A stretch of DNA of 64,000 nucleotides from Pseudomonadota bacterium (GCA_021827205.1 JAKAWV010000012.1:32534-96533), one strand, 5' to 3'; positions 1-10,643 are shown, counted from the stretch's first letter. Notes: generated by a model from the letters alone, not told the origin. A program made the numbers and translations.

Positions 1-2218
1 GCACCAGATCCTCGATCAGCGCGGGATTGCGCTGGCGCAGACCGGCATCGGCCAGCGCCTCAAGCTCGATCTTGAATTGCGCCTGCGCGGCGGCATCGTG
101 CTGCTCGCGGCGCGGATCGAACCTGGCCAGGAACAGCTCGATCAGCAGCCCGGCGATCAGCGGATAGCGCCCGATCACCTCCTCCATGTATGGCTGCGAA
201 TACGGCAGCCCGACCTGCAGCAGGTACTTGCAGTAGCCGCGCAACACCGCGACCTGGCGCCATTCCAGGCGTGCCCCCAGCACCAGCCGGTTGAAGCCGT
301 CGTTCTCGGCCTGCCCGCGCCAGGTCGCGGCGAAAGCTTCAGCGAAGGGGGCGGCGACGCTCGCGACCGGGAATGCCAGCCCGACCGGCTCGGCCAGATC
401 GAAATCGTGGATGGTCACCGGCGTGCCGTGCATTTCCAGCTCAAGCAGGTGTTCGGCGCTGATGCGCACGCCGAGGTTTTCCAGCATCGGCAGCGCATCG
501 GACAGCGGCACCGGCGCGCCGAAGTGGATGATCTTGAAGCGCAGCGCGCCGCTGCCGCCGACGCGATACAGTGTGATCGCGGCATCGTCGGCGTCGCGCA
601 GACCGGCGAGATGCTGCACATCGTCGGCGGCCAGTTCGGCGCCGACGTCCTCGATGTAATCGGTGGGCAGCAGGCGACCAAAACGGTTGGCCAGGCGCAA
701 GCCCTTTTCCTCGCCGTGGCGATGGATCAGCACCTCGCGCAGATCGTCGTGCCAGTTGCGCGACAGCGCGGCGACCGCTTGTTCCAGCGCGGCGACATCT
801 ATTTGCACGTGCGCGCCGGCGCGCGGACGCACCACGGCGTACAGGCGCGCCAGCGGCGATTCATCCACCAGCACCTGCGAGTCGATGCGATCGCCGCGAA
901 GCGAATCGCGCAGCATGTGCTCAAGACGCTCGCGCACGCCTTCGCTGAAGCGCTCGCGCGGCAGGTAGATCAGGCACGAATAAAAACGCGCGTAACGATC
1001 GGCGCGCAGGAACAGGCGCGGGCGCGCGCGCTCGGCCAGGCCCAGCACACCCATCGCCGTGGCTGCCAGTTCCTCGGTGCTGGCCTGGAACAATTCGTCG
1101 CGCGGCATGGTTTCGAGAATGTGACGCAGCGCCTTGCCCAAATGCGCATCGCGGCGCAGACCGGAGCGTTCCAGAATCGCGCTGACGCGCTGACGCACCA
1201 GCGGAATCTCCTGCGGGCGCGCGGTGTAGGCCGAGGAAGTGAACAGGCCAAGAAAGCGCTGCTCCGCTACCGGCTTGCCCTTGGCATCGAAGCGCAGCAC
1301 GCCGATGTAATCCATGTACCCGGCACGGTGCACGGTGGCGCGCGCATTGGTCTTGGTCAGGATCACCGTCTGTGGCGCTCCGGATTGCGGCAGGCCGCTG
1401 GCGACCAGGCTCTTCAGCGAGCGCGACGCATGCGAACGCTCGCGCTCACGCAGGATGCCCAAGCCCGAGTGCGCGATCGCGCGCAGGACTTCGTCGCCGC
1501 CCTCGGTGACCACTTCGTACTCGCGATACCCCAGTAGCGTGAAATTGTCGGCGGCCACCCAACGCAGGAATTCCTGCGCCTCGCCCACGCTGGCCGTGTC
1601 CATGCCCGGCTGCCGCGGCAACTGCGCGGCGATCCCCAGCATGCGCTCGCGCATCGCGCCCCAGTCGCTCACCGCGGCGCGCACATCGGCCAGCGCGGAT
1701 TCGATCGCGGCCTGCAGGCGCATCACTTCGCTGGCATCGGCGAGGCGGTCGATCTCCAGATACATCAGCGATTCGGCCGCGCCACCCTCGCCCAATCCAA
1801 GCAGGTTGCCGCCGGCATCGCGACGAACGCTCAGCACCGGGTGCAGCAGGGTATGGGTGTCGAGGTTCTCGGCGCGCACCGCCATGCTCACCGAGTCGAC
1901 CAGAAACGGCATGTCGTCGGTGAGAATGCTGATTGCGGTAAACAGGTTCTCCCCGCCCTGCCCATCGCTTTCGGGCTTGTGCACCAGCACGCGTGCCTGA
2001 CCGGCGCGGCGCTCGCGCATGAAGCCCAGCAGGTGCGTGGCCAGCGCCGCCCAGTCATCGGCCGGCCGCGAAGACAGCTCGCTGTCGGCCACGCGCCCGA
2101 GCAGCGCCTGTGCGAACGGAGCCCCGATCTGCTTGTGCTGCACCGCCAGCTTGCCGGCGACTTCCTTGATCAGGGCCATATGCGTCATCGAGCGATCACT
2201 CTGGGCTAGCGCGTTCAT
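1..2218 (-). CDS. NAD-specific glutamate dehydrogenase (large type), N-terminal part; runs off the left edge
   Basis: Minus-strand reading from ATG at 2218: MNALAQSDRSMTHMALIKEVAGKLAVQHKQIGAPFAQALLGRV..., characteristic N-terminus of large NAD-GDH; frame open to the window start. Confidence 0.85.
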   Translation of the reverse strand, partial: MNALAQSDRSMTHMALIKEVAGKLAVQHKQIGAPFAQALLGRVADSELSSRPADDWAALATHLLGFMRERRAGQARVLVHKPESDGQGGENLFTAISILTDDMPFLVDSVSMAVRAENLDTHTLLHPVLSVRRDAGGNLLGLGEGGAAESLMYLEIDRLADASEVMRLQAAIESALADVRAAVSDWGAMRERMLGIAAQLPRQPGMDTASVGEAQEFLRWVAADNFTLLGYREYEVVTEGGDEVLRAIAHSGLGILRERERSHASRSLKSLVASGLPQSGAPQTVILTKTNARATVHRAGYMDYIGVLRFDAKGKPVAEQRFLGLFTSSAYTARPQEIPLVRQRVSAILERSGLRRDAHLGKALRHILETMPRDELFQASTEELAATAMGVLGLAERARPRLFLRADRYARFYSCLIYLPRERFSEGVRERLEHMLRDSLRGDRIDSQVLVDESPLARLYAVVRPRAGAHVQIDVAALEQAVAALSRNWHDDLREVLIHRHGEEKGLRLANRFGRLLPTDYIEDVGAELAADDVQHLAGLRDADDAAITLYRVGGSGALRFKIIHFGAPVPLSDALPMLENLGVRISAEHLLELEMHGTPVTIHDFDLAEPVGLAFPVASVAAPFAEAFAATWRGQAENDGFNRLVLGARLEWRQVAVLRGYCKYLLQVGLPYSQPYMEEVIGRYPLIAGLLIELFLARFDPRREQHDAAAQAQFKIELEALADAGLRQRNPALIEDLV

Positions 2219-2560
2219 GGGGGTTCCGTGGCAGAAATGGGATGGCACAACAGACCTGTGCCCAGCCCGAAAGTTTACCCCCGCGAGGTGACGCCCGGCA
2301 GTGACATGGTGGCGAGTCAGTCAGCAAAACCGTACCGTAAAACGATCTCGCCGCTGAAAACAAAGAAACCCATGACCAATGGTGGGCAAGATGGGGTTCT
2401 CCCGTACACGTCGGCTGTCAGCGTCAGCGCATCGACGGCCCCGCCGGGAGTGCCTGAGAGGCGGTCGCCAAGTCGAGCCCCCGCCAGCACCCGTGGCCGG
2501 CGGGGGCAGACAGCCGATCTGCCGCCCCCGTAGCCAGGCTGGGCGTGGTTTGTCGCCGGC

Positions 2561-4150
2561 TTACAACATGGGCGGAGCCGCCAACTGGCCGCCGTTGGCC
2601 CTGTCACCCGGCTGGGCGCGGTAATCGCCAGGCACGGTCTGGTCCTGACCGCCGGTCACGCCCAGCAGTCGCAACGCCACCGTCAACACCACGGCGATCG
2701 CTATATTGAGGATCAGCGAATACAGCGCGGCATAGCCGGGGATGGCGTAGCCGAACGCGTGCAGCGGATAGATCGAACTGGCGAACTTGAGACGCGCCGC
2801 GATCGCAGTGCCCGCGCACATCCCGGCCAGCCAGCCCAGCGCCAGCGCGTAGCGATGGAACCAGCGCGTGTACAGGCCGAACACCAGCGCCGGCAGGATC
2901 TGGATGATCCAGATGCCGCCGAGCAACTGGAACTGGATCGCGTAAGTCGCAGGCAGTATCAGCACGAACACCAGCGCGCCGAACTTGACGACCAGCGAGG
3001 CCAGCTTGGCCTGGCTAGCTTCCTGGGCATCGGTGCAGCGCGGGTTGATGTAGGCGCGGTAGATGCTGCGAGTCCACAGATTGGAGGCTGCGATCGACAT
3101 GATCGCCGCCGGCACCAACGCGCCGATCACGATCGCGGCGAAGCCGACGCCGACGAACCAGCCCGGGAAGCTATGCATCAGCAGGGCTGGCACGGCGAAA
3201 CTATTGGCGTACTGCTTGAAGAAGGGCGCATATTGCGGAACCTTGTCCACGCCCGCCGCCAGCGCCATGAAGCCGAGCAGCGCCAGCAGGCCCAGCACCA
3301 GGCTGTAGGCCGGCAAGAAGGCCATGTTGCGGGTCAGCGTACGCGGGTTCTTGGCTGACAGCACGCCGGTCAGCACATGTGGATAGACGAACAACGCCAG
3401 CGCCGAACCCAGCGCCAGGGTGGCGAACGCGCTGTACATCCCCAGACTCTGCCCGACCGGCGCGGCCAGCAGTACCTTGGCTGTCGGCACGGCGGCGAAG
3501 ATCTTGCCGAATCCGCCCAGTTGCATCGGGATGATCACCACCGCGGCGATCACCGTGATGTAGACCAGGCTGTCCTTGATGATCGCGATCAGGGCTGGTG
3601 CGCGCAGACCGCTGGTGTAGGTGAAGGCGGCGAGTATCACGAAAGCGACGATCAGCGGCAGGTCGGCGGTCCAGCCACTCATCGGGAAACCGAGCGCCGA
3701 GATCACCACCTCCATGCCCACCAGTTGCAGGGCAATGTAGGGCATGGTCGCGAGGATGCCGGTGAGCGCCACCAGCAACGCCAGCAGCGGGCTGTCGTAG
3801 CGGCCGCGTACGAAGTCGGCACCGGTGACATAGTTGTGCTTGTGCGCCACGTACCACAGCCGTGGCAGCACCGCGAACACGATCGGGTAGGCGATGATCG
3901 TGTAGGGCACGGCGAAGAAGCCGATCGCGCCGGCGCCGAACACCAGCGCGGGCACGGCGATGAAGGTGTACGCGGTGTACAGATCACCGCCCATCAGGAA
4001 CCATGTGACCACTGTGCCGAAACGGCGCCCGCCCAGACCCCATTCGTGCAGTTGGTTGAGGTCACCCTTGCGCCAATGCGCGGCGACGAAGCCGAGCACG
4101 GTGACAAGGACGAACAACACCAGAAAAACGATCAGTGTGCTCCATTGCAT
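2561..4150 (-). CDS. Sodium:solute symporter (SSS) family transporter
   Basis: 529 aa ORF with many hydrophobic helices; SSS-like start MQWSTLIVFLVLFVLVTVLGFVAAHWRKGDLNQLHEWGLGGRRFG. Confidence 0.85.
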   Translation of the reverse strand: MQWSTLIVFLVLFVLVTVLGFVAAHWRKGDLNQLHEWGLGGRRFGTVVTWFLMGGDLYTAYTFIAVPALVFGAGAIGFFAVPYTIIAYPIVFAVLPRLWYVAHKHNYVTGADFVRGRYDSPLLALLVALTGILATMPYIALQLVGMEVVISALGFPMSGWTADLPLIVAFVILAAFTYTSGLRAPALIAIIKDSLVYITVIAAVVIIPMQLGGFGKIFAAVPTAKVLLAAPVGQSLGMYSAFATLALGSALALFVYPHVLTGVLSAKNPRTLTRNMAFLPAYSLVLGLLALLGFMALAAGVDKVPQYAPFFKQYANSFAVPALLMHSFPGWFVGVGFAAIVIGALVPAAIMSIAASNLWTRSIYRAYINPRCTDAQEASQAKLASLVVKFGALVFVLILPATYAIQFQLLGGIWIIQILPALVFGLYTRWFHRYALALGWLAGMCAGTAIAARLKFASSIYPLHAFGYAIPGYAALYSLILNIAIAVVLTVALRLLGVTGGQDQTVPGDYRAQPGDRANGGQLAAPPML

Positions 4151-4163
4151 GACGGATTCCCCC

Positions 4164-4382
4164 TCAGGTCAGGTCACGCGTTTTGAAGTACACGACCGCC
4201 GAGCACACCGCGCTCAGCGGCACCCACATCAGCAGGTACCAGTACAGGAATGGGATGCCGATGAAAGTCGGATCCAGATGGTTGTACCAAGGCACCCAAA
4301 GGGTGGCGATGATCGGCACCAGCAACAACAACCGCCACCACAGGCGCGGGTGAATGCCGGAAGACGATTGACGGGTCGTCAT
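4164..4382 (-). CDS. DUF3311-type small membrane protein paired with SSS symporter
   Basis: 72 aa, two TM segments, directly upstream of SSS gene on the same strand. Confidence 0.7.
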   Translation of the reverse strand: MTTRQSSSGIHPRLWWRLLLLVPIIATLWVPWYNHLDPTFIGIPFLYWYLLMWVPLSAVCSAVVYFKTRDLT

Positions 4383-4582
4383 GGCGGGGCTCCTCCATCA
4401 AGTTTGTGAATTGGACTGCTGGCCGCGCGAGGCGGGAGGTAAATGGTGCTGAAGCTAATCTGATTCCCGCTGGTTGAATCACGATCCAGGTCGGTATTCG
4501 TGTAGTAGAGCCAGCCATGCAGGAACTCGAGGCCGCAGCCGTTGGAACCGCCGTTGTAAAGTAGGTTCAGCGATGAATGCCT

Positions 4583-4923
4583 TCACGGCTTGAACCGGCG
4601 ATCGTGCTCCGCCTGGGCGAAAAACGTGCTGGCCAGCTTCAGGATCTCGTTGGACTTGTGCAACTCGCGGTTCTCGAGCTCCAGCGCCTTGATGCGTTGC
4701 TGCTCGAATGTGCTCAGACCCTCGCGCAGGCCGCTGTCACGCTCGCCTTGCCGGATCCAGCGCCGCAGCGTCTCCAGCGTCGTACCAATCTTGCCAGCAA
4801 TCGACACGGTCGCCGAGACGTGCCCTGATCCTTGGCCTCGTACATCATGCGCACGGCGCGCTTGACCACCCCAGGTGAAAACTTCGGGGATTTCCTCACT
4901 TCGGCGCGTGAGCTGCCAGGCAC
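4583..4923 (-). pseudogene. IS3-family transposase orfA remnant, frameshifted
   Basis: N-terminal half (MPGSSRAEVRKSPKFSPGVVKRAVRMMYEAKDQG) and C-terminal half (IGTTLETLRRWIRQGERDSG...LELENRELHKSNEILKLASTFFAQAEHDRRFKP) lie in different frames; no full orfB. Confidence 0.75.
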
Positions 4924-5148
4924 GCAATCAGGGAATCATCGATGGACGAGTGCGAAAACATGAATTACACACGACGACCATCGAAACAATGGGTTACGCG
5001 CGCCATGACGGTTCGGCGTAGTCCTGCGCCTACACCATGCAGTGCAAGTGCCCGACTGACAGAACGACGCGCACCGCGCACACTGCACTGCGTCACCGCG
5101 AGCGCTGCAGGACGCAGCAAGCAGGATGCTCATCGCCGTGTGATCCGT

Positions 5149-5176
5149 CGGGCCATACGCGGGGGCGTATGGCCCG
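5149..5176. terminator. Perfect 12-bp inverted repeat with 4-nt loop, terminator-like
   Basis: CGGGCCATACGC GGGG GCGTATGGCCCG followed by ATTCTTT. Confidence 0.45.
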
Positions 5177-5184
5177 ATTCTTTA

Positions 5185-5235
5185 TGGCTCCCTGGCGCGT
5201 GTTATGGCTCCCTGGCTCCCTGGCTCCCTGGCGCG
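5185..5235. repeat. Tandem octamer TGGCTCCC (three tandem copies plus one separated copy)
   Basis: TGGCTCCC at 5185-5192, 5205-5212, 5213-5220, 5221-5228. Confidence 0.8.
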
Positions 5236-5388
5236 CGGCGCGCATGGCCCGATTGCTTTCGTGGCCGCATCGTGTGCACTCTAGTTCGGCCAATCGCGCC
5301 CGACAGCCGGAAAATGCACCCGCAACACAAATGATGCCATGATTGCCCGCCCTGACCGCCCGCAGCGCAGCCATCGAGGCATTTCCCC

Positions 5389-6156
5389 GTGCAATTGCGC
5401 GCCATCCCGGCCTTTGCCGACAATTACATCTGGATGCTCAGTGATGACGACGGCAACGCGCTGATCGTCGATCCGGGCGCTGCGACTCCCGTCGAGGCAG
5501 CGCTCAGTGCGCAGCGGCTGCGCCTGCGCACCATCCTGATTACGCATCATCATGCCGACCATATCGGCGGTCTGCAGGCCTTGGCAGCACGCCATCATCC
5601 TGTTGTGTACGCACCGGATGACGCGCGCATCCCAGGAGACTGGCAGCGCGTAAGCCACGGGAACACGCTGACACTGGCCGCGCCGGCCCTGAGTGCCGCG
5701 GTGCTCGCCCTGCCCGGTCATACGCGTAGCCACGTGGCCTATCACCTCGCGCCATGGCTGTTTTGTGGCGACGCCTTGTTCAGTCTGGGCTGCGGGCGTC
5801 TGTTCGAGGGCACAGCCGAAGACTTGCTGCTGAGCATGCAGCGCATCGCTGCGCTGGCTCCGGATACGCTGATTTGCGCAGCCCATGAATACACCCTCGC
5901 CAACGCCACCTTCGCGCTGAGCGTGGAGCCTGGTAATGCCACCTTGCTTGCGCGCCAGACGCAAGTGCGATCGCTGCGAGCGCGCGGCGCACCAAGTCTG
6001 CCCGTGCCATTGGCCGAGGAATGCGCCAGCAATCCGTTTCTGCGCTGGGATGCGCCGGCCGTGCGCGCCTGGTGTGGCGTACGCGATACGGGCACCGCCT
6101 CGCCCGCGGCCTGCCTGGGTGCGCTGCGTGCCGCCAAAGACGAATTTCGCGCATGA
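5389..6156 (+). CDS. gloB: Hydroxyacylglutathione hydrolase (glyoxalase II)
   Basis: Metallo-beta-lactamase motif THHHADHIGG, NYIW N-terminus, HEYTLAN C-terminal motif. Confidence 0.93.
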   Translation: MQLRAIPAFADNYIWMLSDDDGNALIVDPGAATPVEAALSAQRLRLRTILITHHHADHIGGLQALAARHHPVVYAPDDARIPGDWQRVSHGNTLTLAAPALSAAVLALPGHTRSHVAYHLAPWLFCGDALFSLGCGRLFEGTAEDLLLSMQRIAALAPDTLICAAHEYTLANATFALSVEPGNATLLARQTQVRSLRARGAPSLPVPLAEECASNPFLRWDAPAVRAWCGVRDTGTASPAACLGALRAAKDEFRA

Positions 6157-7496
6157 GGCGTGCATGGCGCCTGCTCGCCGCGGCGAGCCTGACGACGCTG
6201 CTCGCGGCCTGCGCCAGCGCGCCGCCAGTGCGGCCGCAGACACCGGCGGTCGCGGTCGCGCCGACACCCGTGCCGGCGCGCGCCACCAGCATCACAAAGA
6301 CCCTGATACCGGCCGTCCCGGCGCCTGCGCCGCGCGACCTGTGGCAGCGCATACGCGCCGGACTGGCAATGCCAAACTGCGATGCCGACCCGCGCGTCGT
6401 GCCCATGGCGCGCATGCTGGTGGGCGATCCGAACGCTTTTGAGCAGACGCTGTCGACGCTGCGTCCGATGATCGCGTTGGTGCAACAAGCGGTGGAGGTT
6501 GCCGGTATCCCAAGCGACTTCACCCTGTTACCCATGGTGGAAAGCGGCTATCGCCCGGACGTCGTCGGCCCCGGCAATTTCATCGGCATGTGGCAATTCG
6601 ACCGCGGCACCGCGCGCGCGGCGGGCATGCCGCTGCTGCCTGGCTACGATGGCCGGCGCGATCCCTGGGTCTCTAGCGTGCGTGCCACGCGCATGCTGGC
6701 CCGCTACGGGCGTGATTTCGACGATTGGCGCCTGGTCGTCTGGGCGTTCAATCAGGGGGAGTGGGGCATCAAGCGCATGCTGGCACAGCGCGGGGCACCA
6801 CCTGCCGAACCGGCATTGCCCAACTGGCCGGTGGGCGCGGCGACGCGCGATTATCTGCTGCGTCTGATGGCCTATAGCTGCGTGATCCGCGAACCGGGCC
6901 GCTTCGACGTCCATCTGCCGCCTTCGGTACCGCCTGCTCAACTCTGGCTGGCCAAACTCGATGCACCACTGCAGCCAGCGCTGGCCGCCCATCTGGCCGG
7001 CCTGCCCGTGACCACGGTGCGCGCGCTCAACAGCGGCTATCTGCGTGATCAGATGCCCTCCGGCGCACCTTGGCACTTGCTGTTGCCGCGCGCCGCACGT
7101 CAGCATTTTCTTGATCGCTATGCGCTGCTGCCGCCACGGCAATGGGCCAAGTTCGCGCGTTATCGCATGCAGCGCAGTGGCTCACTGCACAGCCTGCTGC
7201 CGCAGGTCGGCAGCAAGCACTTGCAGCTACTGGCCGATATCAATGGCCTCGATCCCGATGACGCGCTGGCGCGCGGCACCACGCTTTGGCTGCCCAAGAC
7301 GCTGCACCAACGCGCGTTGACGCGCATTGGCGGCGCCTCTGGCATGCCGGTGTGGCACGAAATCAGCGCAGGTGAAAGCCTGTGGTCGCTGGCACGGCGC
7401 TATCGCGTGTCGGTAGGCGAACTGCGCGCCTGGAATCATCTGCGCAGCAATGAACTGCGCGTGGGTCAGCGCCTGCGTCTGGATGCACCGGGGTAG
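6153..7496 (+). CDS. Membrane-bound lytic murein transglycosylase (MltD-like) lipoprotein with LysM domain
   Basis: Start at 6153 gives MRRAWRLLAAASLTTLLAACAS lipobox; SLT motif MVESGYRPD...GMWQF; C-terminal LysM (WHEISAGESLWSLARRYRVSVGELRAWNHL). Confidence 0.85.
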   Translation: MRRAWRLLAAASLTTLLAACASAPPVRPQTPAVAVAPTPVPARATSITKTLIPAVPAPAPRDLWQRIRAGLAMPNCDADPRVVPMARMLVGDPNAFEQTLSTLRPMIALVQQAVEVAGIPSDFTLLPMVESGYRPDVVGPGNFIGMWQFDRGTARAAGMPLLPGYDGRRDPWVSSVRATRMLARYGRDFDDWRLVVWAFNQGEWGIKRMLAQRGAPPAEPALPNWPVGAATRDYLLRLMAYSCVIREPGRFDVHLPPSVPPAQLWLAKLDAPLQPALAAHLAGLPVTTVRALNSGYLRDQMPSGAPWHLLLPRAARQHFLDRYALLPPRQWAKFARYRMQRSGSLHSLLPQVGSKHLQLLADINGLDPDDALARGTTLWLPKTLHQRALTRIGGASGMPVWHEISAGESLWSLARRYRVSVGELRAWNHLRSNELRVGQRLRLDAPG

Positions 7497-7565
7497 GCGC
7501 GCAGCGCGCAGGCGCTACACTTGTGCACCAACACGCCAACCGCGTGCCGATCATCCGGAGGACTC

Positions 7566-8348
7566 ATGGGGTTTCTGCACGGCAAGCGCGCGCTGATTAC
7601 CGGCGTGCTTAATCACCGCTCGATCGCCTGGGGTATCGCCAGCGCCATGCATCGCGAAGGCGCCGAACTGGCTTTTACCTACGTCAACGACAAGCTCAAG
7701 GATCGCGTCGATGAGGCCGCCACGGCCTTCGGCTCGAACATCGTGCTGCCCTGCGACGTGGCCGATGACGCACAGATCGAGGCGCTGTTTCCGACTCTGT
7801 CGCAGCATTGGGATGGCCTCGACATTCTGGTGCACTCGATCGGCTTCGCGCCGCGCGACGCGATGACCGGCGAGTTCCTCGATGGCCTGACGCGCGAGGG
7901 CTTCCGCATTGCCCACGACATCTCCAGCTACAGCCTGGCGGCGCTGGCCAAGGCCGCGCGCCCGCTGATGCAGGGCCGCAACGGCGCGATCCTGACGCTT
8001 ACCTATCTGGGCGCGGAACGCGCACTGGCCAGCTACAACGTGATGGGCCTGGCCAAGGCCAGCCTCGAGGCCAACGTGCGCTACCTCGCCTACAACCTCG
8101 GGCCCGAGAGCACGCGCGTCAACGCCATCTCGGCCGGGCCGATCCGCACCCTGGCCGCATCCGGTGTGGCCAATCTGCGCAAGATGCTTGATCACGTGGC
8201 CGAGAAAGCGCCGCTGCGGCGCAATGTCAGCATCGAGGAAGTCGGCAACGTGGCCGCGTTTCTGTGCTCGGACCTGGCCTCGGGCGTCACCGGCGAGGTG
8301 ACCTATGTCGACGCCGGCTACAACATCCTGGGCATGACCGGCTTGTAA
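7566..8348 (+). CDS. fabI: Enoyl-[acyl-carrier-protein] reductase [NADH]
   Basis: [39 protein letters not shown]..., SDR family FabI signature; GGAGG upstream of ATG. Confidence 0.95.
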   Translation: MGFLHGKRALITGVLNHRSIAWGIASAMHREGAELAFTYVNDKLKDRVDEAATAFGSNIVLPCDVADDAQIEALFPTLSQHWDGLDILVHSIGFAPRDAMTGEFLDGLTREGFRIAHDISSYSLAALAKAARPLMQGRNGAILTLTYLGAERALASYNVMGLAKASLEANVRYLAYNLGPESTRVNAISAGPIRTLAASGVANLRKMLDHVAEKAPLRRNVSIEEVGNVAAFLCSDLASGVTGEVTYVDAGYNILGMTGL

Positions 8349-8381
8349 GCCTTCGGCAACGACCCGCGCCAACGCACAAAC

Positions 8382-8412
8382 GAAAAAGCCTCGCGGCGAG
8401 CGAGGCTTTTTC
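8382..8412. terminator. Bidirectional rho-independent terminator between convergent fabI and ppiD
   Basis: GAAAAAGCCTCGC ggcga GCGAGGCTTTTTC, perfect 13-nt arms. Confidence 0.9.
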
Positions 8413-8433
8413 ATCGGCGATGACGCGCGCGCC

Positions 8434-10341
8434 CTACATACGGTTGGGCGCGGTCTCGATCTTGGTTCCGCGACGCAATGCATCGAGAAAAGCCTGCACG
8501 CTGGCGCCGCTCTGCATCTGACGCAACTGCGAGACGATGTACTCACGCTGTCCCGACGGCAATTTGGACACATCGCCCGGATGCACCGCGCTGAGTTGCA
8601 CCAGCGCGTAGTGACCCTGACCCAGATCCACAGCCGAAGGCACACTCTTGCCCGGCGCGGGCGCGGCCAGCTTGAATACCGCTGTCAGCAGCGCGGGATC
8701 AAGATTGGGCATGCTAGGCGTGGCGGCGTTGGCAGTTTGCACACTGGCGCCCACCGATTTGGCCAACGTATCCAGCCCCGTGCCGGCCTTGAGCCTGGCT
8801 AACAGCGCGTCAGCCTGCTTGCTGGCGGCCATGGCGACGCGCTGCGCCAGGATCGTGGCCTTGATCTTGGCCGCAACCGCCGCCAGCGGCAGTGGTTGCG
8901 CCGGCACATGCCGCGCCAGGTGCAACAACACCAGGTGCTCGGGCGACAGATTGATCGGATCGGAGGTGTTGTTGTCCTTGAGCACTTGCCCGGAGAATGC
9001 CGCCTGCACCACTTTGGGGTGCGCGAACAACCCCGTGCCGCCGCTACGCGCGAACAGTGGGCTGACCTGCACCGGCACATTCAGCGCCTTGGCGGCATCT
9101 TCCAGTGAACCGGGGTTGGAGTCGATCGCGTCGATCAGCTTGCCAGCGATGTGACTGTATTCCTTGCTGCGCACCTGCTTGAGGTAATCCGCCGTGAGCA
9201 CATCCTTGACCTCGGCGAACGGCTTGGTGACGCCGGCGCGCTCGGCCTGCAACTCGATGATGTGGTAGCCATCGCTGGTCAGCACCGGCGCCGAAACCTG
9301 TCCAGGCCTCAGCGCGATCATCGCCGCCTGGAATGCGGGATCGGTATCGCCCAGTCCCAGCCAGCCCAGGCTACCGCCCTGATTCTTGGAGCCCAGGTCA
9401 TCCGAATACTGCTTGGCCAGCGCGGCGAAATTCGCTCCCGGCGCATGCGCCAATACATCGACTTTCTGCGCCTGCGCCAAGGCGGCGGCTTTTTGCGCAG
9501 GCGTGGCATTCTTGGGCAGCGAAATCAGAATGTGCGAAACCTCGTACTGGCTGGGCACGACGAAGCGCGACTGGTTCTTCGCGTACAGCGCGCGCAATTC
9601 TTCCGCGCTGGGCGCGGGTGGCGCCGGCACGTTGTCCACGCCCAGATCGACGTACTGCACCGAGACTTGCTCCGGACTCATGTACTGCTGCGCATGCACC
9701 TTGTAGTAGGCACCTATTTCAGCCTCGCTGACCGTGCCGGATGCTGCCTGCGGCACCGGCAGATCGACGTAGCTGAAATCACGCGTCTGACCGATCAAAC
9801 GCAGGTAGCCGTCGATCTCGGACGCGGTGACGATGCTGCTGTCGCCGAGCGCCTGCGGCAGCAACTGCACACTCAGATCGCCGCGCTCCATCTCCTGAAA
9901 CCTTTCCGGCGTGAGACCGTTGGCCGCCAGCACGGCTGTATACGTGGCGGGATCAAACTTGCCGTCGACCTGAAACTGCGGTATCCGCGCGATCTCGCGA
10001 CGCAGCAGACTGTCGGGCACCATGACGCCCAGCTCATCACCGAGGTTGATCAGCATCTGTCGCTGGATCAATCCTTCGAGCACATCCTGCTTGAACGCGT
10101 TGCCGTCGAGAAATTTCGGATCGATCTGCGGGTTGTGTTGCAGCTGCCGCTGGCGTGCACGATTCAGCGCGTCCTGAAACTCCTGTCCACCGACATCATG
10201 ATCACCGACCTTGGCGACCCACGTGGCATGGCTGGCGACGAAATAACCCTCGATGCCGAAGAACGAGAACACGATGATCAGCAGTCCGAACAGGATCTTG
10301 GCGAACCAGCCGGAGAGTTTGTCGCGTAACAGGGTAAGCAT
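8434..10341 (-). CDS. ppiD: Peptidyl-prolyl cis-trans isomerase D (SurA-N/parvulin, membrane-anchored)
   Basis: MLTLLRDKLSGWFAKILFGLLIIVFSFFGIEGYF N-terminal anchor; parvulin domain VSHILISLP...YSDDLGSKNQGGSLGWLG. Confidence 0.92.
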   Translation of the reverse strand: MLTLLRDKLSGWFAKILFGLLIIVFSFFGIEGYFVASHATWVAKVGDHDVGGQEFQDALNRARQRQLQHNPQIDPKFLDGNAFKQDVLEGLIQRQMLINLGDELGVMVPDSLLRREIARIPQFQVDGKFDPATYTAVLAANGLTPERFQEMERGDLSVQLLPQALGDSSIVTASEIDGYLRLIGQTRDFSYVDLPVPQAASGTVSEAEIGAYYKVHAQQYMSPEQVSVQYVDLGVDNVPAPPAPSAEELRALYAKNQSRFVVPSQYEVSHILISLPKNATPAQKAAALAQAQKVDVLAHAPGANFAALAKQYSDDLGSKNQGGSLGWLGLGDTDPAFQAAMIALRPGQVSAPVLTSDGYHIIELQAERAGVTKPFAEVKDVLTADYLKQVRSKEYSHIAGKLIDAIDSNPGSLEDAAKALNVPVQVSPLFARSGGTGLFAHPKVVQAAFSGQVLKDNNTSDPINLSPEHLVLLHLARHVPAQPLPLAAVAAKIKATILAQRVAMAASKQADALLARLKAGTGLDTLAKSVGASVQTANAATPSMPNLDPALLTAVFKLAAPAPGKSVPSAVDLGQGHYALVQLSAVHPGDVSKLPSGQREYIVSQLRQMQSGASVQAFLDALRRGTKIETAPNRM

Positions 10342-10568
10342 GCTTGGTTTCCGCTGACTTGAATCAATGCGCTCGGATGCCCGCAGCAACACGCGCTGCG
10401 GTGCCTGCACGGCCGACTTCGGGCATCACGCGTGCCGCGATACCCGGAAAAGCGCAGGGCGCCGGATCGGCGCCCTCGCTGCACGTTGCGGAGTGGACGG
10501 GACTCAAGTCCGTGACTCCCGGCGCAGTTGGCCGGCATTCTAACCGTCCACACACCACTCCGCGATGC

Positions 10569-10643
<75 letters not shown>

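Noticed and set aside
77-1537. 486 aa plus-strand ORF at the left edge
   Set aside because: The opposite strand reads as NAD-glutamate dehydrogenase; the plus ORF is a shadow.
2400-2460. CTCTCAGGCA motif on the minus strand resembling the 3' conserved part of glycine riboswitches
   Set aside because: The other conserved glycine-riboswitch elements are not found in the correct order; too weak to call without a covariance-model search.
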